Below are positions 47,570 through 57,146 of a stretch of DNA of 64,000 nt, in pieces. Both the position numbers and the translations under genes were made by a program. Each line of letters opens with the position of its first letter. Positions within the stretch are counted from its first letter, which is position 1. Origin of the DNA: Pararhizobium sp. YC-54 (GTDB lineage Bacteria; Pseudomonadota; Alphaproteobacteria; Rhizobiales; Rhizobiaceae); NCBI RefSeq assembly GCF_025847205.1, contig NZ_JAOYTH010000006.1:62001-126000 (forward strand). Reading direction: 5' to 3'. The notes under the pieces are model-generated. The model searched no databases, was not told the origin of the DNA, and saw only the letters and a list, made by a program, of their open reading frames with translations.

Positions 47570-48967
47570 TTACTTCCCATGCGATCGCTCTGCCGTTGGC
47601 GGCGCAAAGCGGATCGCACGGCGAAAGTGCGGATAGCTCCAGTCCAGCACCAGCATCACCACCAGCGAGAGACCGACAAGCGGAAAGATGATGCCGCCGA
47701 TGGCCAGAAGCGCGATCAGGCCGCGAAACACCCGCTTGTCCGCCGGCATCGGCGGCACGCCGCGCGAGCCCTTCGGCCGGCGCTTCCACCACATGACGGC
47801 GGCCGAAACCGCCAGCAGGACGATGGCCATGCATGCGGCGAGCAACACCAGTTGGTTCACGAGCCCGAACTCCTGCCCCATGTGAACATTGATACCCCAT
47901 TCCAGCGCCTTGCCGAGCGGGCCGTAATCGGCATAGCTCATATCGATCAGCGGCTCGCCGCTATACTGATCGAGATGCACCACCCGCTGCTCAGACACAT
48001 CATCCGGATAGACGGAACCGGTATAGACGCCTTCCGGCGTCATCGGGATATTCACCGCATAGCCGTCATGCAGGCCGAGCTTGTCAAAGATGGCGACGGC
48101 CTGATCGAGGCTGATTGCCGTTGCGCCATGCCCCGACGACTGCGGCACCTGTGCCTGCTCCAGCGACCACGTGGTCTTGGCAACATGATCGAGATGGTCG
48201 CCGGACATCGGCACGGCCGTGCGCACGCCGGCCGGATAGCCGAAATTGCTACCATTCGCCCATTCGTTGACCTTCTCGCCCCAGACGCCGGACCAGGGCA
48301 TGCCGGTCACTGCCAGGAAGACGATGAAGAAACCGGCGAAGATGCCGCTGACCGCATGGGTATCGCGCCAGAACACCCGCCGTTTCGGCGTGCCGCGCAC
48401 GCTCAAGACCCCGCCCGTCTGGTTGCGCGGCCACCACAGATAGATGCCGGTGGCGACCAGAAGCACCGACCAGCCCGCGGCGATCTCGATCAGCGCCCGC
48501 GCAAACGAGCCGAAATATTTCAGGCTGTGCAGCGTGCGGATGGTCCACATGATGGTACCGCGATCGGGAAGCGCCCCCAGCACCTTGCCGTCATAGGGAT
48601 TGACGTAGACCGCCAGTTTTCCGGCTGCGGGCGTATTGACGGTGATCTCGGCAGAACCCGCCGGTGAAGGCGGATCGATATACTTGACGGCAGTGCCGGG
48701 ATAGGCGGCAAGCGCTGCCGCAACCATCGCCGAGGGTGCTGCCGTCGCACCGGTCTCCTGAATTTCGACGCGTTTCAGGTTTGCGTAGACAAGACCATCG
48801 ATCTCGTCGCGGAACAGGTAGAGCGCGCCGGTGACGGCAAGCGTGATCAGAAAAGGCAGAACGAGCAGGCCTGCATAGAAATGCCAGCGCCAGACGGCGC
48901 GGTAGAGATCGGACGGCGAACGCACCGCAACAGCGGCGCCGACGCGGCCGATGGTAAAATCGGACAT
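47570..48967 (-). CDS. PepSY-associated membrane protein
   Basis: 465 residues. Four main membrane helices (~30-50, ~160-180, ~205-225, ~370-390 and a final pair) and PepSY domains; typical segments are WRWHFYAGLLVLPFLITLAVTG, LHSLKYFGSFARALIE and WRDTHAVSGIFAGFFIVFL. Members are inner-membrane reductase-like proteins of siderophore or haem iron uptake. Downstream of a DUF2946 gene with 63 bases between, a common pairing in metal-uptake loci. Confidence 0.88.
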   Translation of the reverse strand: MSDFTIGRVGAAVAVRSPSDLYRAVWRWHFYAGLLVLPFLITLAVTGALYLFRDEIDGLVYANLKRVEIQETGATAAPSAMVAAALAAYPGTAVKYIDPPSPAGSAEITVNTPAAGKLAVYVNPYDGKVLGALPDRGTIMWTIRTLHSLKYFGSFARALIEIAAGWSVLLVATGIYLWWPRNQTGGVLSVRGTPKRRVFWRDTHAVSGIFAGFFIVFLAVTGMPWSGVWGEKVNEWANGSNFGYPAGVRTAVPMSGDHLDHVAKTTWSLEQAQVPQSSGHGATAISLDQAVAIFDKLGLHDGYAVNIPMTPEGVYTGSVYPDDVSEQRVVHLDQYSGEPLIDMSYADYGPLGKALEWGINVHMGQEFGLVNQLVLLAACMAIVLLAVSAAVMWWKRRPKGSRGVPPMPADKRVFRGLIALLAIGGIIFPLVGLSLVVMLVLDWSYPHFRRAIRFAPPTAERSHGK

Positions 48968-49030
48968 GAAGTCTCTCCAGATGAGCGAAATTTCCGGCCG
49001 GCGCGAGGCGCGCGGCCGTGATTGACGACG

Positions 49031-49435
49031 TCATGTGGGGATGGGTGGAGGAGCCCTGGCCTCAGCGAAGAAACTGCGAATGACCGCCCGGGGCGCAGAC
49101 TTGGCCGCGAAATAGACTTCGGCCACGCGGCCGAGGACGGGAGATGCGATGTCGACGGAACGGCCGGGCAGCGCCGGCGTATAACCCGCCGCCAGCTGAC
49201 AGAGGGTGGCACACAGGTCGTGGGCGGCCTTGTCCGGCCCACCATCGGGCAGGCTCTGTTGCGACCCGTCCTCATGCGCGACGCAGAGGATGTTGAACGG
49301 ATTGACGGCAGCACTTGCCATCGTTCCATGGGCGACACCGGCCAGAAGCCCCTGCATCAAGAGCATGGCAGCGAACAGCACGGCAATCGCGCCGGCCGAC
49401 ACTCTATCTCTCAAGACAAGCCGCAGGGTTTTCAT
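49031..49435 (-). CDS. DUF2946-type protein
   Basis: 134 residues. A hydrophobic N-terminal helix (AIAVLFAAMLLMQGLLAG), a CVAH...CATLC cysteine/histidine segment and the C-terminal motif ARAPPP typical of DUF2946. Likely membrane anchored and involved in metal homeostasis with the downstream PepSY protein. Confidence 0.75.
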   Translation of the reverse strand: MKTLRLVLRDRVSAGAIAVLFAAMLLMQGLLAGVAHGTMASAAVNPFNILCVAHEDGSQQSLPDGGPDKAAHDLCATLCQLAAGYTPALPGRSVDIASPVLGRVAEVYFAAKSAPRAVIRSFFAEARAPPPIPT

Positions 49436-49554
49436 ACAGGCTCATTGCCATAGCTGCGTTCCGCTGTCACTGCGACAGAAAGCCGGTTGCCGGGAAAATG
49501 CAGCCCGCGCCATCTGGCTCAGGCACGGGCCGGGCAAAACAGGACCGCGGCCGT

Positions 49555-50454
49555 TTACCGCACACCGGATGCGACCGGCACCTTTGCCGGATCGACTGTC
49601 GCGTAGAATTTCGCGATAATCTCCCAGGCCTCCTCGGCGGTTTCGACAAACTGGAGCAGATCGACGTCATTCGGTGCGATCGTGCCGAACTCGGCCAGCG
49701 CCTCGAAATTCACCACCGTGCGCCAGAACGTCTCCCCGAACAGGATCAGCGGCACCAGTGCCATGCGGCCTGTCTGCATCAGCGTGATCGTCTCGAACAG
49801 TTCGTCGAGCGTGCCGAAGCCGCCCGGAAAGACCACGACGGCCTTGGCCCGCAACAGGAAGTGCATCTTGCGGATGGCGAAGTAATGGAAGTTGAACGAC
49901 AGATCCGGCGTCACATAGCGATTGGGTGCCTGTTCGTGCGGAAGCACGATGTTCAGCCCGATCGACGGCGCGCCGATATCGTCGGCACCACGATTGCCGG
50001 CCTCCATCACACCCGGTCCGCCGCCGGTGGTCACGACATATTCCTTGTGGTGCGTCTGCGCCGAATGTTGCGAGCAAAGGCGTGCGAATTTCCGCGCCTC
50101 GTCGTAATAGACCGAGGCAGCCGTCAGGTTCTGGCGCTGGATCTCGTTCTTCGCCGCCCAGGCGTCGCCGCCGGGCTCGGGGATGCGGGCACCGCCGAAC
50201 ATTACCACCGTCGAGTTGATGCCGCGCTCGGCCATGATCATTTCCGGCTTCAGCAGTTCCAGCTGCAGCCGGACGGGGCGCAGCTCTTCACGGGCCATGA
50301 AATCATCATCCGTATAGGCGAGCCTGTAGGAGGGTGACATCGATTGTGGTGTCTGCGGAACGCCCGCCGCACGCTGGCGCGTCTGCTGGCTATCGACCAA
50401 AGGGTCCCAGACCCCGTCCTTGCGCCGCAGATTCCGCTTCTTCATTCTTGCCAT
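49555..50454 (-). CDS. LOG-family (TIGR00730-like) Rossmann protein
   Basis: 299 residues. VVTTGGGPGVMEAGNRGA and the signature PGGFGTLDE define the lysine-decarboxylase-like/LOG fold, which in characterised members cleaves nucleoside 5'-monophosphates to base and ribose phosphate. The N-terminal ~100 residues are longer than in short LOG proteins. The ATG at 50454 (MARMKKRN) is preferred to the longer frame. Divergent from dapD. Confidence 0.85.
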   Translation of the reverse strand: MARMKKRNLRRKDGVWDPLVDSQQTRQRAAGVPQTPQSMSPSYRLAYTDDDFMAREELRPVRLQLELLKPEMIMAERGINSTVVMFGGARIPEPGGDAWAAKNEIQRQNLTAASVYYDEARKFARLCSQHSAQTHHKEYVVTTGGGPGVMEAGNRGADDIGAPSIGLNIVLPHEQAPNRYVTPDLSFNFHYFAIRKMHFLLRAKAVVVFPGGFGTLDELFETITLMQTGRMALVPLILFGETFWRTVVNFEALAEFGTIAPNDVDLLQFVETAEEAWEIIAKFYATVDPAKVPVASGVR

Positions 50455-50660
50455 GTCAAACTTTCCTGACGCAAACCGGCCGCAAATCATCGCTGCCGGA
50501 TGCTCCTTTCAACATCCCGGTCGCTACGGATCAAATCACCCGTGCGCATTCCGGGACATACACCCTCATCCACTGCCGACCGCAACCGAAAATCACTTCA
50601 ATTTTTCGGGATCATGCTCTAGAGCAGGTTACGATAGACGCCGAAGTTTAAGGAATTCCG

Positions 50661-51518
50661 ATGACGACCCATGATCTCGCCTCCCTGTCGCAGACCATCG
50701 ACACCGCTTTCGACAACCGCGATAGCGTCACCATCCATACCAGGGGCGAGATCCGCGATGCGGTGGATACGGCACTTGATCTGCTCGACGGCGGCAAGGT
50801 GCGCGTGGCCGAACGCGGCGCTGACGGCAACTGGACCGTCAATCAATGGCTGAAAAAGGCCGTACTCCTGTCCTTCCGGCTGAACGACATGGAGGTCGTC
50901 AAGGGCGGCTCTGGCCAGTCGACCTGGTGGGACAAGGTTCCCTCGAAGTTCGAAGGCTGGGGCGAAAACCAGTTCCGCGAAGCCGGCTTCCGCGCCGTGC
51001 CGAACGCGGTCGTCCGCCGCTCGGCCTATATTGCGCCCAACGCCATCCTGATGCCGTCCTTCGTCAATCTCGGCGCCTATGTCGGCGAAGGCACGATGGT
51101 CGATACCTGGGCAACCGTCGGTTCCTGCGCCCAGATCGGCAAGCATGTGCACCTTTCCGGCGGCGTCGGCATTGGCGGCGTTCTGGAACCGATGCAGGCC
51201 GGTCCGACGATCATCGAGGACAATTGCTTCATCGGCGCCCGCTCGGAAGTGGTCGAAGGCTGCATCGTGCGCGAAGGCTCTGTGCTCGGCATGGGCGTAT
51301 TCATCGGCAAGTCGACCAAGATCGTCGACCGCGCCACCGGCGAAGTGACCTATGGCGAAGTACCGCCCTATTCCGTCGTCGTTGCCGGCTCGATGGGCTC
51401 GGGCGCCGTCATGCCGAACGGCGTGGCCGCGCCGAACCTCTATTGTGCCGTCATCGTCAAGCGCGTCGATGAAAAGACCCGCTCGAAGACCGGCATCAAC
51501 GAACTTTTGCGAGACTGA
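50661..51518 (+). CDS. dapD: Tetrahydrodipicolinate N-succinyltransferase
   Basis: 285 residues. Left-handed beta-helix hexapeptide repeats fill ~110-240 ([52 protein letters not shown]). Succinylates tetrahydrodipicolinate in lysine/diaminopimelate synthesis. AAGGA lies before the ATG. dapE, later in the same pathway, is 5.6 kb downstream. Confidence 0.96.
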   Translation: MTTHDLASLSQTIDTAFDNRDSVTIHTRGEIRDAVDTALDLLDGGKVRVAERGADGNWTVNQWLKKAVLLSFRLNDMEVVKGGSGQSTWWDKVPSKFEGWGENQFREAGFRAVPNAVVRRSAYIAPNAILMPSFVNLGAYVGEGTMVDTWATVGSCAQIGKHVHLSGGVGIGGVLEPMQAGPTIIEDNCFIGARSEVVEGCIVREGSVLGMGVFIGKSTKIVDRATGEVTYGEVPPYSVVVAGSMGSGAVMPNGVAAPNLYCAVIVKRVDEKTRSKTGINELLRD

Positions 51519-51523
51519 CCACC

Positions 51524-51886
51524 ATGACCACGGAGGGGCAGCAGAGCATGTCCTGGCTGTTCTTCAGCCCCTCCGGCCGCGTCAGCCGCCTGCCCTATTT
51601 CCTCGGCTGGCTGCTCTGGGCCGCAATGAGCGGCTTCGTCCTCACCCGCATGTTCGCCAATGAGGACAACGACATTGCGCTGGCACTGTGGACCCTCATC
51701 CTAGTCGTTGGTGCCCTCGTCTCCACAGCCTCGATCGCACTGATGACGATCAAGCGCCTGCACGATATCGGCTATCCTGGCCAGCTCACCATCTGCCTGT
51801 TCATCCCCGTGCTCAGCCCGGTCCTCTTCATCGCGCTCTGCCTGTGGCCAGGCACCGATGGGCCAAACGACTACGGCGACGAATAG
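51524..51886 (+). CDS. DUF805 membrane protein downstream of dapD
   Basis: 120 residues, three helices, with FSPSGRVSRLPYFLGWLLW, IKRLHDIGYPG and the C-terminal PGTDGPNDYG. Starts five bases after the dapD stop, so probably co-transcribed. Function unknown. Confidence 0.85.
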   Translation: MTTEGQQSMSWLFFSPSGRVSRLPYFLGWLLWAAMSGFVLTRMFANEDNDIALALWTLILVVGALVSTASIALMTIKRLHDIGYPGQLTICLFIPVLSPVLFIALCLWPGTDGPNDYGDE

Positions 51887-51950
51887 CGGACAGGATTAGG
51901 CCGCCGGGACGGCGGCCTGTTCGATGGCAATGCCGCTTGGCGGCGCGGCA

Positions 51951-52997
51951 TCATGCCTTCGGTTCGAACGGTTGCGGCCGGCGCGCTGCTCCCTGCCGCT
52001 CGAGCATCCAGCCCGGATATTCCGGCGGCAGCGCGCTGACATCGTTCAGCTTGGCCAGATCGCCGGCATCGAGCCTAAGCTTCACCGCCTTCAGGTTTTC
52101 ATCCAGCTGCTCCACCCGCTTGGCGCCGATGATGACGCTGGTGACGAAGGGTTTGGCCAGGATGAAGGCGAGCGCCACCTCGGCGACGCTGGCATCGTGC
52201 TTTTCCGCAACCTCGCGCATGGCGGCAACGCAGGCCCATGCGCGGTCCTTGTCGACCGGCGGGAAATCGAAGCTCGCCCGGCGGCCCTCGCCATTGCCCG
52301 GCGCGCCCGGCCCATACTTGCCCGACAAGAGCCCTCCGGCGAGCGGAGACCAGACCATCAGCCCCATCTTTTCCTCAGTCAGCAGCGGCACGATGTCCCG
52401 CTCCAGATCGCGCCCGGCGATCGAGTAGTAGGCCTGCAGCGTCTCGAACCGGGAAAAGCCCCGGCGCTCGGAGACGCCGAGCGCCTTGGCGATCCGCCAG
52501 GCCTGCCAGTTTGACATGCCGACATAGCGAACCAGCCCGCCCGAAACCAGATCGTCCAGCGCCCGCAGTGTCTCGTCGATCGGCGTCACCGTATCGGTGC
52601 CGTGGATCTGGTAGAGATCGATATGGTCCATCTGCAGCCGCTCAAGGCTCGCCTCGACCGAATCCATGATATGGCCGCGCGAGGCGCCGCGATCGTTCGG
52701 CCCATCGCCCATCTGGCCGAAAACCTTGGTGGCGATGACCACATCCTTGCGGTCGATCCCCAGATTGATCAGCGACTGCCCGAGCAGCCGTTCGGATTGG
52801 CCGGCCGAATAGACATCGGCCGTATCGATGAAATTGACGCCGGCGGCGAGCGACCGCTCGACGATCCGGTCGGCCGCATCCTGATCGACATCGGCGATCG
52901 CATCCCAGATGCCGCCCCCCGCGGCGCCGAAGGTCATCGTCCCCAGGCAGATTTCGGAAACGAACAGGCCGGTATTGCCAAGCTGATTGTAACGCAT
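51951..52997 (-). CDS. Aldo/keto reductase
   Basis: 348 residues. NFIDTADVYSAGQSE, VIATKVFG and IDLYQIHGTD give the Asp-Tyr-Lys-His tetrad; SVIIGAKRVEQLDEN is the cofactor-binding end. GGAG lies before the ATG at 52997. Lies 144 bases downstream of an AraC-type regulator on the same strand, possibly its target. Substrate unknown. Confidence 0.9.
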   Translation of the reverse strand: MRYNQLGNTGLFVSEICLGTMTFGAAGGGIWDAIADVDQDAADRIVERSLAAGVNFIDTADVYSAGQSERLLGQSLINLGIDRKDVVIATKVFGQMGDGPNDRGASRGHIMDSVEASLERLQMDHIDLYQIHGTDTVTPIDETLRALDDLVSGGLVRYVGMSNWQAWRIAKALGVSERRGFSRFETLQAYYSIAGRDLERDIVPLLTEEKMGLMVWSPLAGGLLSGKYGPGAPGNGEGRRASFDFPPVDKDRAWACVAAMREVAEKHDASVAEVALAFILAKPFVTSVIIGAKRVEQLDENLKAVKLRLDAGDLAKLNDVSALPPEYPGWMLERQGAARRPQPFEPKA

Positions 52998-53141
52998 GGG
53001 TAGGCTCCATAGTTCTGTGATTTGAGATGGCGGAAGGGCCCGGCAGCGCGGGCGAGGTTGTTCAGGCATGTAGGGCGCAACGGCTGCGTTGCCACCCCGG
53101 GTGACTTTCGAACGCCGGTCTGCGCGTTCAAAACGGTTTTA

Positions 53142-54050
53142 CTATTCGGCTGCGACCTGCGTTCGCAGCATCGCCACGTCGCGCAACGGCGAGAGTCCAT
53201 AGAAACGGGTATATTCCAGCCCGAACTGCGACGGGCTCTGGTAGCCGACCGTGTGCCCGGCGGTTCCGGCGTCCATGTTCTCCACCAGCATCAGGCGGCG
53301 CGCTTCGTTGAGCCGCAGCTGTTTTTGATATTGCATCGGCGTCATCGCCGCGACCGCCTTGAAATGATGGTGCAGCGACGAGACGCTCATGCCGCAATGC
53401 TCGGCAAGGTCCTCGATCCGCAGCGGCCGGACGTAGTGCTCGCGCAGCCAGGCGATCGCCTTGGCGACCCGGTTTCCCGGGCTGTCGGCCGTGGCAATCT
53501 GGATCAATCGTGGCCCGTGGGGTCCCGTCAGAAGACGATAGAGAATTTCCTGCTCTACGAGGGGGGCTACCCCCGCAATGTCGTTCGGAGTATCAAGGAG
53601 CCTCAGATACCGGAGTGTTGCGTCCACAAGAGCTGGCGAAGCCTTGTGGACGGCAAGGCCCCGCATGCCGTCGGCCGCTGCCGCGACAGAGGGAACGGCG
53701 ATCCTCTGCAGCACCTCACGCAGCCGGTCGGGATCGATCACCATGCCAAGCCCCAGATGCGGCGCCTGCGGACTGGCCACGCTGACCCGGGAGATAACCG
53801 GCAGGTCGAACGACACCACAACACAATCGCCGACGCCGTAATGATAGACATCCTGCCCGAGCGTGACACTTTTCTGACCCTGGGCAATGAGCGCGAAAGC
53901 GGGGCGATGGGCGAGATGCACAGGGTTCGTCGGCGCGGTCTGGCGCCCGAAAAACAGGTTCTCGATCGCCGTCGTGAACATGCCTGTTCCCGACGTGTGC
54001 CGCGAAATGATCGCGGCGATTTCACCGAAGCGTTCTGTCTGGTTCTGCAT
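53142..54050 (-). CDS. AraC-family transcriptional regulator
   Basis: 302 residues from the ATG at 54050. An N-terminal AraC_N-type ligand domain (~20-180) and two helix-turn-helix units at the C-terminus (IEDLAEHCGMSVSSLHHHFK and AGHTVGYQSPSQFGLEYTRF). It sits between a divergent SDR gene and a downstream aldo/keto reductase gene and may control both. Confidence 0.9.
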   Translation of the reverse strand: MQNQTERFGEIAAIISRHTSGTGMFTTAIENLFFGRQTAPTNPVHLAHRPAFALIAQGQKSVTLGQDVYHYGVGDCVVVSFDLPVISRVSVASPQAPHLGLGMVIDPDRLREVLQRIAVPSVAAAADGMRGLAVHKASPALVDATLRYLRLLDTPNDIAGVAPLVEQEILYRLLTGPHGPRLIQIATADSPGNRVAKAIAWLREHYVRPLRIEDLAEHCGMSVSSLHHHFKAVAAMTPMQYQKQLRLNEARRLMLVENMDAGTAGHTVGYQSPSQFGLEYTRFYGLSPLRDVAMLRTQVAAE

Positions 54051-54239
54051 GGAGCGGAAACGATGCCCTGGTTTCGATTGATCCGACGCTACTCCGGAAA
54101 ATCCGCCCGTGGAATGTCCCCTCCTCCACATTTGCAGGATCGCATATAAATCTCGGAGTATCGTTGTAACGCTGAAGCACGGGTCTGTCGCATGCTTGGC
54201 TCATCGGATGAACAATCCGAACAATCAAGGATATTTGCC

Positions 54240-54980
54240 ATGACCAGATTGACCGGAAAAACCGCCGTCGTCACCGGCGCTGCCAATGGACCAACCGCCC
54301 GGGTCGCTGCCCGGCTTGCAGCCGAAGGTGCCGCCGTCGTGATCAACGATGCCGTCGATAGCGAGGGCGCGTCCCGCGTTGCCGCCGATATCGTCCGGCG
54401 CGGCGGCCGGGCCGTCGCCGTCCGGGGCGATGTCTCGAAATCGCAGGATGTGAAGCGCATCTTCCGCGCCGCGAAAGAGATTTTTGGCAGGCCGGATATC
54501 GTCGTCAACAGCGCCGCCGTCTTCCGCGTCGAGCCGCAGCAGGCGCAGGCAGATGCCAACCGCGCCTTTGCCGTCAATGTCTTCGGTACATTCCTGATGT
54601 GCCAGGAAGCGGCCCGCCAGTTTGCCGGCAAGGGCGGCATCATCATCAACATGAGCGTGACGGGCGGTGCCACGCCCGGTGGCATGACGCCGGACGCGGA
54701 GACGCAGTCCACCATCAAGGGCGCCATGGACATGCTCACCCTTGGCCTTGCCCGCGAATTTTCGGAGCGCGGCATCCGCGTCGTCTCGGTCGATCCGGCC
54801 ACCTTTGATGCGCAGGACCTCCACGAACCCGATCTTCCCGAAAAGACCGCACGCCGCATTCCCACTCTGAAATCGCTGCGCCGCGGCCGTCTCCCCGGCG
54901 CAGGCACCCTTGCCGCCTCCGACGACATCGCCTTCATCCGCAACGAACTGGTGGCATCGGCCGGCTGGCGCGGCTGGTAA
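54240..54980 (+). CDS. SDR-family protein without the catalytic tyrosine
   Basis: 246 residues with an evident SDR Rossmann fold (LTGKTAVVTGAANG, GDVSKSQDVKRIF, DIVVNSAAVF, AVNVFGTFL). The cofactor motif TGxxxGxG is altered (TGAANGPT), and the YxxxK site reads Q156-S-T-I-K160 with no tyrosine anywhere near. Ordinary reductase activity is therefore doubtful. AAGGA precedes the ATG. Divergent from the AraC regulator. Confidence 0.85.
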   Translation: MTRLTGKTAVVTGAANGPTARVAARLAAEGAAVVINDAVDSEGASRVAADIVRRGGRAVAVRGDVSKSQDVKRIFRAAKEIFGRPDIVVNSAAVFRVEPQQAQADANRAFAVNVFGTFLMCQEAARQFAGKGGIIINMSVTGGATPGGMTPDAETQSTIKGAMDMLTLGLAREFSERGIRVVSVDPATFDAQDLHEPDLPEKTARRIPTLKSLRRGRLPGAGTLAASDDIAFIRNELVASAGWRGW

Positions 54981-55068
54981 CGGCCAGCCGCACAAGCTAC
55001 AGAGCGCATCAATGCCAAGTTTGCGCGGCGGACGCTCCGGCAAAAATTTCCGCCTGGCGCAAGGGGCC

Positions 55069-55542
55069 TCAGCCGCGGCGAGCCGCTTCGATCACTGCGA
55101 CATCGATCTTCTTCATGGTCATCATCGCATCAAAGGCGCGCTTTGCCTGATCACCACCTGCCGCCATCGCCTCGGTCAGGACGCGCGGTGTAATCTGCCA
55201 GGACACGCCCCACTTGTCCTTGCACCAGCCACATTCACTTTCCTGGCCGCCATTGCCGACAATGGCGTTCCAGTAGCGATCGGTTTCCTCCTGATCATCA
55301 GTTGCGATCTGGAATGAGAAGGCTTCGTTGTGCTTGAACGCAGGACCGCCGTTCAGGCCGATACAGGCAACGCCCGCAACGGTGAATTCAACAACCAGCA
55401 CGTCTCCCTGTTTACCGTCCGGATAGTCGCCAGGGGCACGCATGACAGCGCCCATTGCACTGTCGGGAAATGTCTGGGCGTAGAAACGGGCGGCGGCCTC
55501 GGCGTCTTTGTCATACCATAGGCAGATGGTATTCTTTGCCAT
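55069..55542 (-). CDS. PhnB-like VOC protein
   Basis: 157 residues. ICLWYDKDAEAAARFYAQTF, FTVAGVACIGLNGGPAF and DKWGVSWQITPRVL are hallmarks of the 3-demethylubiquinone methyltransferase-like (PhnB) VOC group, which despite the name has no proven methyltransferase activity. AAAGGA precedes the ATG at 55542; the upstream frame is not supported. Confidence 0.85.
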   Translation of the reverse strand: MAKNTICLWYDKDAEAAARFYAQTFPDSAMGAVMRAPGDYPDGKQGDVLVVEFTVAGVACIGLNGGPAFKHNEAFSFQIATDDQEETDRYWNAIVGNGGQESECGWCKDKWGVSWQITPRVLTEAMAAGGDQAKRAFDAMMTMKKIDVAVIEAARRG

Positions 55543-55683
55543 TGCAGTGTCCTTTCGCTCTTCGTCTTCCAATTCCGGGCAGAAATAAGAGTGGAACCGA
55601 ATATTTCCAGCCCATCCAGGCCATTTCACGCGGGCGATAGCCATGGGCGGTCAGATGGGCAAAGGGCAAAGGAGGCGGGCACT

Positions 55684-56166
55684 CTAAGCGATGGCGATGA
55701 TTTCGAGTTCCTGATCGCCGGCGCCCACGACATCGCCGACAGCCTTGCCCGTCAGAAGCCGTGCCACCGGCGACACGAAGGAAATCGATCCGGCCTTGGG
55801 ATCGGCTTCGTCCTCTCCGACGATACGATAGGTCTGTACGCGCCCGTCGCTGCGGCTGAACGTCACCGTGCTGCCGAAGGACACTTTGTCGATCGACGCC
55901 GGGGCGGGAACAACCTCTGCCGTATGAACCCTTGCCGCAAAATAGCGCATGTCGCGCAAGGGATTTGCCGCCTGCCGCCGCCGCTCATTGATGTCTTCGA
56001 TTGTGCTTGCAGCCTCATAGGCCGCGCGCGCCTGTTGAAGCTGCAGCTCAAGCGCTGTCAATCCGGCTTCCGTAACACGGTTCGGGTGCGGCGAGATCGG
56101 ACGGTCAGGCAACAGGGTTTCCGCAGCCGTTTCGGCACTCTCGTCCTTGGTGAAGGCAACGCTCAA
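55684..56166 (-). CDS. GreA/GreB-family transcription factor
   Basis: 160 residues. An N-terminal coiled coil (~30-75, with IEDINERRRQ at its tip) and the C-terminal FKBP-like domain (VSFGSTVTFSRSDGRVQTYR to VGDVVGAGDQELEIIAIA). The TTG at 56166 is chosen because GGAG is eight bases upstream; the TTG at 56172 is only two bases from it. Likely binds the RNA polymerase secondary channel; a paralogue rather than the main GreA. Confidence 0.8.
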   Translation of the reverse strand: MSVAFTKDESAETAAETLLPDRPISPHPNRVTEAGLTALELQLQQARAAYEAASTIEDINERRRQAANPLRDMRYFAARVHTAEVVPAPASIDKVSFGSTVTFSRSDGRVQTYRIVGEDEADPKAGSISFVSPVARLLTGKAVGDVVGAGDQELEIIAIA

Positions 56167-56403
56167 TCTCAAAACTCCGTCTTGGTGCTATGTGCTCTCA
56201 TAGTGCATGAAGTGATTGTCCCCCTGTTTGGCAGAACTACGCATGGGACCACAAGGGATGACGAACCGATGTTGCGCCATGACCGGCGCCGGCTCATGTT
56301 CCGGATTGTTCTCCAGGGATGAAGGATACCATAAACGGTGCCCGTCATCCTCGCTGCCGTCGCGGCAATCCAGCCAGGATGCATGAGCCGCACGCCCCCT
56401 GCC

Positions 56404-56495
56404 CCGTCATCCTCGGGCTTGACCCGAGGATCCACGCCACAAGCGCGGTCCTGCCCCTGTCGTCTGGATCCTCGGGTCAAGCCCGAGGATGACGG
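56404..56495. repeat. Perfect 31-base inverted repeat element
   Basis: CCGTCATCCTCGGGCTTGAC and the following 11 bases (56404-56434) recur as an exact reverse complement at 56465-56495, 30 bases apart. Each arm is itself a CCTCGGG/CCCGAGG hairpin. A dispersed alphaproteobacterial intergenic repeat. Confidence 0.9.
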
Positions 56496-56499
56496 AGAA

Positions 56500-57146
56500 T
56501 GTGGCTGGCCCCGCCCGCGATCGCTGCCCTTCGCCGCCAAAAAAAATCATCCCCGCAAATCCCCGCCCCCAAAACCTGTGCCATCATCTTTCCCGTCCTG
56601 TCATCGGCTAGACCGCTAGGCGTAGTGGTGAGACGGGGCCGGTGCCGGGTGAGGGACAGACGTAAGCCTTTGCCCGGTGGATGGTCAGAAAGTGGTTTCC
56701 CTCTCGTCTGAAACAGGACGGGGCGTGCCTGTGAGGCACACATGAGGAGCGGCGACTGGGATTGCGATCAGCAAATCCTTTCGTGGCGCGGCGGCGAAAA
56801 CCGTCAGTGCCACCCCGTCTAAAAAGGGTGCCGCCAACCCCGCAGAGAAACCGGAGTTGCCCATCGACCCACACTGAACGGGGCGCTGGAAGGCGTCATA
56901 TAAACTAACTTTGTCCCGGCACTTTCCAGCGCCCCGGCCAAGTGAACAGCAAGCAAACCCACGGCGGATTTTCCGGGCGTGGCTGAAAGCCGTTCCACTT
57001 CCCCCTCAAGGGAAGGGTAAAGACATCGCGCCCCTCTCCCCACAGGAAAGGAGAGGCAGATTCACCTCTCTCTCAAGAGCGGCTAACCGCGTGACAGCCC
57101 CGCATGGATCGGCTAAACCAAACCCGCGAAACAACAGGCTTTCTTG
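56500..57146. other. Gene-poor structured region upstream of dapE
   Basis: About 650 bases with no convincing gene. Short open frames on both strands have no ribosome sites or family features. A 12-base perfect stem (GGGGCGCTGGAA at 56880-56891, complement at 56924-56935) encloses a 32-base AT-richer loop. The part at 56610-56830 is rich in GC hairpin-like segments. It could hold an RNA or decayed repeat; I do not recognise it as RNase P RNA, tmRNA, SRP RNA or 6S RNA. Confidence 0.5.

Noticed and set aside
56477..56874. Minus-strand frames of 88 codons upstream of dapE
   Set aside because: No ribosome sites, Arg/Pro-rich translations and location in palindromic sequence; treated as non-coding.
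56600..56940. Match to RNase P RNA, tmRNA or 6S RNA in the dapE upstream region
   Set aside because: None of the conserved cores of these RNAs could be found on either strand.
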